DNA of 18,700 nucleotides from Patescibacteria group bacterium (GTDB lineage: Bacteria; Patescibacteriota; Microgenomatia; UBA8517): NCBI GenBank assembly GCA_025057695.1, contig JANWVB010000017.1, positions 1 through 18,700 of the forward strand, given 5' to 3'. How positions within the stretch are numbered: the stretch's first letter is position 1; each line of letters opens with the position of its first letter. The position numbers and the translations under genes are program-made. The notes beneath the pieces are model-generated. The model ran no database searches. It was given only the letters and a program-made list of their open reading frames with translations, and was not told where the DNA came from. Below are positions 13,403 through 18,700 of this stretch, one piece after another.

Positions 13403-15334
13403 ATGGCAAGTGAGCTTTCCATACTTATACCAGCTAGAAATGAAATGTTTCTGGCTCGCACCATAGAGGATATTTTGAAAAACATAGAAGCGGATACCGA
13501 GATTATTGCAGTGCTTGATGGAGCGTGGGCAAATCCCCCTATCCCACAACACGAACGCGTAAATGTAGTATTTCTACCACAAAGCGTAGGACAAAGAGCC
13601 GCCACAAACATAGCCTGCAAACTATCTAGAGCAAAATATGTAATGAAAGTAGACGCTCACTGCGCTTTTGACAAAGGTTTTGACAGAAAAATGATAGAAG
13701 CATTTCAAAAAACGAAAGATAATGTAACCATGGTACCAATTATGCGAAACCTATGGGCGTTTGACTGGAAATGCTTGAAATGCGGCAAAAAATGGTACCA
13801 AGGACCAACTCCAACAAAATGTCAGGAAACTAACTACAAAGGTACTGGCATACCATGTGACAGTACAAAATTCACAAGAAAAATAATGTGGATCGGCAAA
13901 CCCAACCCGCAAAGCACATCTTACTGTTTTGATTCAACTCCGCATTTTCAGTATTTCGAAGATTACAAACACAGAGAAATTTACATTAAAGACAAAAAAG
14001 AAAAAGGACTAACAGAAACTATGAGCTTGCAAGGAAGCTGTTGGATGTTAACAAGGGAAAAATACTGGGAATTAAATGTTTGCGACGAAGCATTTGGAAG
14101 CTGGGGATCGCAAGGGATAGAAGTTGCTGTTAAAACATGGCTATCCGGAGGAAAAGTTTTGGTAAATCATAGCACATGGTACGCACACCTGTTTAGGACT
14201 CAAGGAGGAGATTTTGGTTTCCCTTACAAAATAAAATATTCCGATCAAAAAAAAGCGCAAGATTATGCAAGAGAACTTTTCTTTGGCAACAAATGGGAGA
14301 AGCAGATTTATCCCCTTTCTTGGCTGGTAGAAAGATTTTGGCCTGTTAAAGGTTGGAGCGAAGAAGATTTGGAAAAATTAAAAGCGAACAAATTTGAATT
14401 CAAAAATAACAGCGCTAATACAAAAACAGAAGAAATAGAACCAACAATTAGTGAAAAAAACGAAACAAACCAAACTTTCTCCATCACATTCCACACAAGC
14501 GCCAATGAAGCAATCTCTCAAGCATCTGAACTGCAAAAGGAACTGTCAATTAATCAACAACATCTTGAAAAAAATCAAGAAACAACAAACAATTTTCAAT
14601 CCAGCATAAACACAATAAGCCAGTCAAAGGAACAACACTCAATAGAAAACGAAAAACAAACAATTGAAAACACAACATTGCAAATTGCAAATGAACAAAA
14701 TCAGGATATTTTTACCCTAAATGTTTCATCAGATCTAAGATTCTCAAAGTCAATAATTTACTTTGGCGCAAATGAATTAGAAGATAACATCATCTCAGAA
14801 GTTCAAACAAATCTTGCTAAAATTTCTTTCTCCAAAAAAATTCCGATAATAAATATTTGCTACCACCCAAATGGATTTGGAGAAAAATTAATATCAGATT
14901 TTGGACTAAATCCCAGCTACTATTTATTTTTAAGAAAAGTGCTTACTGCTTTATATGCCGCAAGTTCAGAAATAATTTATTTTTGTCAAAATACTATAAT
15001 GTATAGCGAAACGCATTTTGATTTTATACCCAAAAAAAGACTGGCTTTTTATTACAATGTGAATGTCTTGGATTCTATCAAAAAACTCATCGGCACAAAA
15101 AGTCTATCCGGACTTGTAGCGTACCGAAGTACTCTTATAAAACATTTTGAGAAAAGGCTTGCGAAAATAGAAAACACAAGAAGCAAAGCTTTAGAAAAAG
15201 GAATAAAGTTAGAAAACGAAGGAGTAAATCGCAGAATGGTTTACGATCCCGGTCTGACAACCAGAAAAAACTCACTTGACACTTATAAAGTCAAAACATT
15301 TAAATCAGCTTTGCCAAATGTAATTTTGATTTAA
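13403..15334 (+). CDS. Fusion: GalNAc-transferase-like GT-A with zinc ribbon, polar linker, degenerate transferase domain
   Basis: A 643-residue protein in three parts. Residues 1-330 are a GT-A glycosyltransferase related to the 310 and 1803 proteins: LSILIPARNE, metal motif D84-A-H86, LQGSCWM (209-215), VKTWLSGG (243-250), distal His in WYAHLF (259-264) and SWLVERFWPV (306-315). A four-Cys insert (C124, C127, C140, C152) looks like a zinc ribbon. Residues 335-440 are a low-complexity linker rich in Asn, Gln, Ser, Thr and Glu. Residues 448-643 align with the 12590 protein (IIYFGANELEDN, FYYNVNVLDS, KSLSGLVAYR), but the EHDVLYPPSHFEF motif has become QNTIMYSETHFDF, losing the acidic triad. 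The C-domain is thus probably a binding or scaffold domain. TTG 13376 is also in frame, but ATG 13403 gives the family-like N-terminus. Confidence 0.85.
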   Translation: MASELSILIPARNEMFLARTIEDILKNIEADTEIIAVLDGAWANPPIPQHERVNVVFLPQSVGQRAATNIACKLSRAKYVMKVDAHCAFDKGFDRKMIEAFQKTKDNVTMVPIMRNLWAFDWKCLKCGKKWYQGPTPTKCQETNYKGTGIPCDSTKFTRKIMWIGKPNPQSTSYCFDSTPHFQYFEDYKHREIYIKDKKEKGLTETMSLQGSCWMLTREKYWELNVCDEAFGSWGSQGIEVAVKTWLSGGKVLVNHSTWYAHLFRTQGGDFGFPYKIKYSDQKKAQDYARELFFGNKWEKQIYPLSWLVERFWPVKGWSEEDLEKLKANKFEFKNNSANTKTEEIEPTISEKNETNQTFSITFHTSANEAISQASELQKELSINQQHLEKNQETTNNFQSSINTISQSKEQHSIENEKQTIENTTLQIANEQNQDIFTLNVSSDLRFSKSIIYFGANELEDNIISEVQTNLAKISFSKKIPIINICYHPNGFGEKLISDFGLNPSYYLFLRKVLTALYAASSEIIYFCQNTIMYSETHFDFIPKKRLAFYYNVNVLDSIKKLIGTKSLSGLVAYRSTLIKHFEKRLAKIENTRSKALEKGIKLENEGVNRRMVYDPGLTTRKNSLDTYKVKTFKSALPNVILI

Positions 15335-15489
15335 AAAAACAATACTAAACTTCCTGAGAAAAATTTTAATTTTATCTTTTTTACAATTCATAAACGATTG
15401 TGATAACATAAACTTGAATTCAATTTAATTAGCTTGATAAAAAATATTTTTGTTTCTAAAATATCGCTTGTCTTATCTGCATAAAAACT
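15335..15489 (+). promoter_or_regulatory. 155-nt A/T-rich gap; possible promoter for the tail gene
   Basis: The longest gap in the window separates the glycan genes from the tail protein, a natural place for a promoter. It holds TTGAAT (15414-15419) and GATAAA (15436-15441) 16 nt apart, a weak sigma-70-like pair. It also holds TATTTTTG (15445-15452), which fits the TAnnTTTG -7 box of Bacteroidota, although no TTG lies at the expected distance upstream. In DNA this A/T-rich either match can arise by chance. No hairpin-plus-T-run terminator is evident. Confidence 0.25.
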
Positions 15490-16413
15490 ATGGCTGACGC
15501 ACATACCAATTTTGCTTATTCAACTGTTGCCACTGCTCCATCACCACCTAATTCTGGTACTTCTTTGACAGTGAGTTCTGGTAGCGGATCAATATTCCCC
15601 ACACCTCCATTTAATGCTACAGTCTGGCCATCAGGACAACAACCAACAACCACAAATGCTGAAATAGTAAGAGTTACAAATATATCAGGAGACACTTTTA
15701 CAATCATTCGCCAACAAGAAGGCACAAGCGCAAGATCAATTACCAGCGGCGATCAAATAGCCGCAACAATAACCGCAAGAACATTAGTTGAAGCAGAAGG
15801 AGATTTGATTCAATGGGAACCTTATCCACATGGAAGCCTTGGAGCAGTTACATTTGGAGCAAACACACACTTTATTTTTCCAATTTATGTTCCTGCAAAT
15901 ATGAGGGCAACACAAGTAAACTTTTTTATTTCCGCATCAATAAGCACATCTTCCAATTCATCGCATGGTGGTACTTTGTCCATGAATTTTGGCCTTTATA
16001 CCAGATCGGAAAGTTCTCTAAGTCAGTTGCTCAGCAATTCCCAATCTTTTGCGTGGACAAACACATCCAATAATAGCACCTCCTTGTTATCCGGTATTAA
16101 AGTTTTTTCAATTCCACTAAATGTGAACTTAACTCCGGGAAATTACTGGGGAGTATTACTAAGCAGAACATCAACCGTAAATGCCAATTGGATAACCATC
16201 TCAAATCTAATACAGTCTGCGTCAAATGTGGCTCTGAGCGGAGTCTTTGGATCATCTGTGCACGCAACATATCAACGAATACCAGGTATGGGGGTCTTTT
16301 CTGCATCAAGTACCGAACTTAGAAACTCTTACGCATTCAGTGATATAAGAAGCGGAAGCGCCACCAATTATTGGAGAGTACCATATCTTCAGTTTGTAAA
16401 CTTCACTTTCTAA
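15490..16413 (+). CDS. Phage tail/appendage-type structural protein, Ser/Thr-rich
   Basis: A 307-residue protein. Residues 1-105 form a module that I recall from many uncultured-phage structural proteins: AHTNFAYSTVATAPSPP, TSLTVSSGSG, FPTPPFNATVWPSGQQP, NAEIVRVTNISGDTFTIIR, then QEGTSARSI and AATITART. Such a module is usually joined to variable receptor-binding or appendage domains. Residues 110-307 are predicted mostly beta by eye, rich in Ser, Thr and Asn (runs such as SISTSSNSS and NTSNNSTS), and end in aromatic residues (YLQFVNFTF), like many tail-spike or fibre tips. No enzyme motif, transmembrane segment or signal peptide is visible. It follows the 155-nt gap and is preceded by TAAAAACT, the same 8 bases that precede the epimerase start. 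A virion role is likely, the exact part unknown. Its Ser/Thr richness makes it a candidate acceptor for the neighbouring glycosyltransferases. Confidence 0.75.
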   Translation: MADAHTNFAYSTVATAPSPPNSGTSLTVSSGSGSIFPTPPFNATVWPSGQQPTTTNAEIVRVTNISGDTFTIIRQQEGTSARSITSGDQIAATITARTLVEAEGDLIQWEPYPHGSLGAVTFGANTHFIFPIYVPANMRATQVNFFISASISTSSNSSHGGTLSMNFGLYTRSESSLSQLLSNSQSFAWTNTSNNSTSLLSGIKVFSIPLNVNLTPGNYWGVLLSRTSTVNANWITISNLIQSASNVALSGVFGSSVHATYQRIPGMGVFSASSTELRNSYAFSDIRSGSATNYWRVPYLQFVNFTF

Positions 16414-16437
16414 AACAAGTAAAACCTTTTCTTAACT

Positions 16438-17145
16438 ATGAAACAACAAATCATAATCGACAATTATCAATTTAACACATCTAAAAATCATTGCTCAGAA
16501 ATGAAAGACAAACAGTACAGAGATCTCTCAACTATTTGCATTGTACCATCGCGCGGTCAAATAGCCGCTAAAGTTGTTCAAAACTGGTTAAGTTTAATGA
16601 CTCCAATGAATCAAAAATTTATAAGAATTTTCGTTATCGGCCTTGAAGTTGGATTTGCATATTCTCTGGCTATAGAACAAATCTTGACAGATTGCAATCT
16701 TTCAAAGTGGCAATACATTTTAACTTTAGAAGAAGATAACATGCCACCACCAGACGGCCTTCTAAAATTATATGAAAACATGGACAAATACGATGTGTTA
16801 GGCGGCCTTTACTGGACGAAAGGCGAACAAGGACAACCTATGATCTACGGAGATGTTAAAAAAAAATTAAATTTTATACCACAAGTTCCATTACCAGAAA
16901 CAATCCAAGCATGCTATGGACTAGGAATGGGATTTACCCTTTTTAAGACTGGAATTTTTAAAAATCCAAAACTCAAAAGGCCTTTTTTTAAAACAACTCA
17001 AGAATTAATCCCAGGACAAGGAGCAAAGTTAATTACTCAAGATTTGTATTTCTTTGAAAAAATTCACAAATTAGGATATAAAGTGGCATGCGATACAAGA
17101 GTAAAAGTAGGACACTATGATTTAGAAAACGACATAGTATGGTAA
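16438..17145 (+). CDS. Putative GT-A glycosyltransferase (EEDN type)
   Basis: A 235-residue protein with a GT-A plan. A strand STICIVPSRG (31-40) begins the fold after a polar leader. The acidic motif LTLEEDNMPPPDGL (95-108) follows a hydrophobic strand, where the metal-binding residues sit. Then come GGLYWTKGE (122-130), GLGMGFTLFKT (161-171), TQDLYFFEK (200-208), which would hold the catalytic base at D202, and CDTRVKVGHYD (218-228) with a terminal His226. This arrangement resembles phage and archaeal-virus glycosyltransferases of the family 2 type. It starts 24 nt after the tail gene. Its stop lies 4 nt beyond the start of the paralogue downstream, a 7-nt overlap. Donor and acceptor are unknown. 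Confidence 0.75.
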   Translation: MKQQIIIDNYQFNTSKNHCSEMKDKQYRDLSTICIVPSRGQIAAKVVQNWLSLMTPMNQKFIRIFVIGLEVGFAYSLAIEQILTDCNLSKWQYILTLEEDNMPPPDGLLKLYENMDKYDVLGGLYWTKGEQGQPMIYGDVKKKLNFIPQVPLPETIQACYGLGMGFTLFKTGIFKNPKLKRPFFKTTQELIPGQGAKLITQDLYFFEKIHKLGYKVACDTRVKVGHYDLENDIVW

Positions 17146-17876
17146 ATTTAATCTTCGCAGATCAAAATTTATATCAGGGCAAGCTAAACTCAGAAATAGA
17201 AAAACAAATACATCGTCTCAAAAAAGCAAAAAGTTCAAAGGATTTATCAACAATATGTATAATCCCTCACTCGGGAATACTACATACAAGGGCGATACAA
17301 AACTGGTTTTATCTTTCTGCAGGAATGAATCAAAAATTTATACCAATGCTAGTTTACGGCAAAGATAAAGCAGAAGTATTTAATCGCGTTATATCAGAAA
17401 TCATCAAAAACCCAACATTAAGCAATTTTAGATTTATATTAACAATGCATGAAAATTCTGTCCCTCCCCCCGATGGACTTCAGAAGCTTTACGAAAATAC
17501 AAACAAATATGATGTTATTGGAGGATTAATTTGGAATGCTGGAATAGAAAAAGTCTTTCCCTTAGCATTTGGGTGCCCAAATAAAATTCCAGCAGATTTT
17601 ATTCCAATTGCAGTAAAAAATAACAAAATTATTCCATGCCTTGGCTTAAGCTTCGGATTTACTCTTTTTAAAACAAAAATTTTTAAAGATAAAAGAATCG
17701 AATTTCCTTGGTTTAATTCTGAAAATTTAACTATAGAAAACACATACAATCCTTCTAAAAGTCTGATACCCAACATGCGTTTTTTTGAGAAAATCAAATT
17801 ATTAGGTTACAAAGTATGTTGTGACACTAGAGTTAGAGTTGGCAATTACGATTATACCAGTGAAATCGTGTGGTAA
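17139..17876 (+). CDS. Paralogue of the 16438 glycosyltransferase with substituted catalytic residues (likely pseudoenzyme)
   Basis: A 245-residue tandem paralogue, colinear with the 16438 protein (STICIIPHSG, PPPDGLQKLYEN, GFTLFKTKIF, FFEKIKLLGYK, CDTRVRVG). Three key positions are changed in the same way: the acidic motif EEDN becomes HENS (D100 to N106), TQD becomes IPN (D202 to N212), and the terminal GHYD becomes GNYD (H226 to N236). The protein is otherwise full length and uninterrupted, so it is not decaying like a pseudogene. It may be a regulatory partner, a subunit of the 16438 enzyme, or an enzyme with altered chemistry. The start ATG sits within the last codons of the previous gene, and its own end overlaps the next GTG start in the same way. 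Confidence 0.75.
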   Translation: MVNLIFADQNLYQGKLNSEIEKQIHRLKKAKSSKDLSTICIIPHSGILHTRAIQNWFYLSAGMNQKFIPMLVYGKDKAEVFNRVISEIIKNPTLSNFRFILTMHENSVPPPDGLQKLYENTNKYDVIGGLIWNAGIEKVFPLAFGCPNKIPADFIPIAVKNNKIIPCLGLSFGFTLFKTKIFKDKRIEFPWFNSENLTIENTYNPSKSLIPNMRFFEKIKLLGYKVCCDTRVRVGNYDYTSEIVW

Positions 17877-18451
17877 AATCTAACAAATCAAAAATGAAAA
17901 ATGTAATTAAATTCTCAGTGAATGGCAAAAATTATGAGTTTTTGCATCCCTTTCGCGTTGATTTAGCATGCGGACAAAACAAAACTCCAAACTTCTTTGG
18001 CGTAGATAAAACACCTACAAAAGATGTGGATATGGTATGGGATTTAGAAAAATATCCTTGGCCATTTCCGGATAATAGTATCGATGAAGCTATTTGTTCT
18101 CACTACATAGAACATACCAGTGATATTATTGCGTTTATGGAAGAAGTCTACAGAGTATTAGTTCCCGGTGGGCAAATAAAAATCATAGCTCCCTATTATA
18201 ACTCAATAAGAGCATGGCAAGATCCAACTCATAAACGAGCAATCTCAGAAGCAACATTTTTGTACTTTAATAAACAATGGAGGAAGATAAACAAATTGAA
18301 CCACTACCCAATTAAATGCGACTTTGATTTCACATATGCTTATGATTTTACTCCAGATTGGGCATTAAGAAGTGAAGAAGCCAAAGCTTTTGCGATAAGA
18401 CACTATACAAACGTTATAAACGACATTCAAGTTATTCTTACTAAAAGGTAA
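17870..18451 (+). CDS. Class I SAM-dependent methyltransferase (Methyltransf_11-like, phage type)
   Basis: A methyltransferase of 193 residues from GTG 17870, which overlaps the preceding gene by 7 nt, or 185 residues from ATG 17894, which has no overlap. SAM-binding motif I is VDLACGQNKTPNFFGVDKT (30-48), with the acidic D46 on the next strand. VWDLEKYPWPFPDNSIDEAI (57-76) and CSHYIEHTSDIIAFMEEVYR (77-95) are typical of the family. The motif VI strand is VLVPGGQIKIIAPYY, followed by a DPTHKRAIS segment shared with many phage-encoded relatives I recall. All motifs are intact, so it should be active. Its place after two glycosyltransferases suggests glycan methylation. The 139 nt after it contain no gene. 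Confidence 0.82.
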   Translation: MVKSNKSKMKNVIKFSVNGKNYEFLHPFRVDLACGQNKTPNFFGVDKTPTKDVDMVWDLEKYPWPFPDNSIDEAICSHYIEHTSDIIAFMEEVYRVLVPGGQIKIIAPYYNSIRAWQDPTHKRAISEATFLYFNKQWRKINKLNHYPIKCDFDFTYAYDFTPDWALRSEEAKAFAIRHYTNVINDIQVILTKR

Positions 18452-18550
18452 ATTGTTAGAAACATCAATCATTGCTTTTTTATATTAAATTTAAATATTA
18501 AATCGAATTTTTAATCTGCAAACCAAACTTGCAAGTAAATCTTCAATTTG

Positions 18551-18578
18551 ATATCAGCTAGCTACAAATTACTGATAT
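18551..18578 (+). repeat. Inverted repeat upstream of the Ser-Pro repeat gene
   Basis: ATATCAG (18551-18557) and CTGATAT (18572-18578) can form a 7-bp stem with a 14-nt loop that itself contains most of the palindrome AGCTAGCT (18556-18563). It ends 12 nt before the ATG at 18591, so it could be an operator or an mRNA hairpin that controls initiation. No T run follows, so it is not a typical terminator. The rest of the 18452-18590 gap is A/T-rich without a clear signal. Confidence 0.4.
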
Positions 18579-18590
18579 AGTACTTTAAGA

Positions 18591-18700
18591 ATGTTTGGAG
18601 CTAATTATTTTGGACATCCATATTTTGCGCAGGCTTATCCTGTATACGAATTATCTTCAGCTTCACCTAGCGTATCCCCTTCTGTATCACCAAGCGCTTC
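18591..18700 (+). CDS. Phage structural protein with Ser-Pro repeats, 5' part (runs off window)
   Basis: ATG 18591 opens a frame that continues to the window edge, 36 codons. It begins MFGANYFGHPYFAQAYPVY and then enters a repeat of Ser-Pro-Ser-Val/Ala units (SPSVSPSVSPSAS). I recall many uncultured-phage and prophage proteins with a short NANYFG/PYFAQ N-terminus followed by long SPSVSPS tracts near tail genes, so a virion or appendage role is likely. The repeat should be an extended, flexible, Ser-rich stalk, chemically similar to mucin-type O-glycosylation substrates. Length and C-terminal domain are unknown because the gene is cut. It is preceded by a 139-nt gap with an inverted repeat and no Shine-Dalgarno. 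Confidence 0.7.
   Translation, partial: MFGANYFGHPYFAQAYPVYELSSASPSVSPSVSPSA

Noticed and set aside
18452..18520. A/T palindrome (TTAAATTTAAATATTAAAT region) as a terminator or origin
   Set aside because: It is pure A/T, weak as a hairpin, and expected by chance in this composition.
1..18700. CRISPR array, tRNA genes, reverse transcriptase of a diversity-generating retroelement, transposase
   Set aside because: No regularly spaced repeats, no cloverleaf I could recognise, and no translated product with reverse transcriptase or transposase motifs.

Overview
The window is AT-rich DNA in which every recognisable gene lies on the + strand, packed end to end with gaps of tens of bases or with 4-7 nt stop/start overlaps. 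It looks like part of a tailed-phage or prophage genome recovered from an environmental source. Virion-type proteins mark both ends: the 3' end of a small structural-like protein (2-253), a Ser/Thr-rich tail or appendage-like protein (15490-16413), and the first 36 codons of a protein that opens into Ser-Pro repeats (18591 to the edge). Between them lies about 15 kb of glycan-type enzymes. Almost no start codon has a Shine-Dalgarno sequence; starts sit behind A/T-rich leaders. That fits a host that initiates translation without SD, such as Bacteroidota or some Patescibacteria, but the host cannot be fixed from the sequence.

Layout. 310-2696: two related GT-A glycosyltransferases (GTs) around a methyltransferase (MTase). 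2733-5679: an MTase, an NAD-dependent sugar epimerase with a zinc-ribbon insert, a DxD transferase-like protein and another MTase. 5708-8527: an asparagine synthetase and a NodU/TobZ-type O-carbamoyltransferase, each broken by a single lesion (an in-frame TAA, and a +1 slip in a T7 run). 8582-11171: a phage-type transferase and three tandem MTase paralogues. 11181-15334: an MTase/GT-B fusion, a second phage-type transferase, and a fusion of a GalNAc-transferase-like GT to a degenerate transferase domain. 15490-18451: the tail protein, a pair of related GTs of which the second has lost its catalytic residues, and a last MTase. In all there are about eight MTase and nine or ten GT-like domains.

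How they may work together (inference). No gene encodes an obvious membrane protein, flippase or polymerase, and only one nucleotide-sugar enzyme is present. The set therefore looks like a cytoplasmic decoration line that takes sugars from the host, attaches them to an acceptor, and caps them by O-methylation and, before the lesions, carbamoylation. Three GTs carry the metal-binding DxH plus distal His layout of polypeptide GalNAc-transferases, and the set is interleaved with Ser/Thr- and Ser-Pro-rich virion proteins. A testable idea is that it O-glycosylates phage tail proteins. Hypermodified phage DNA or altered host surface glycans are the main alternatives.
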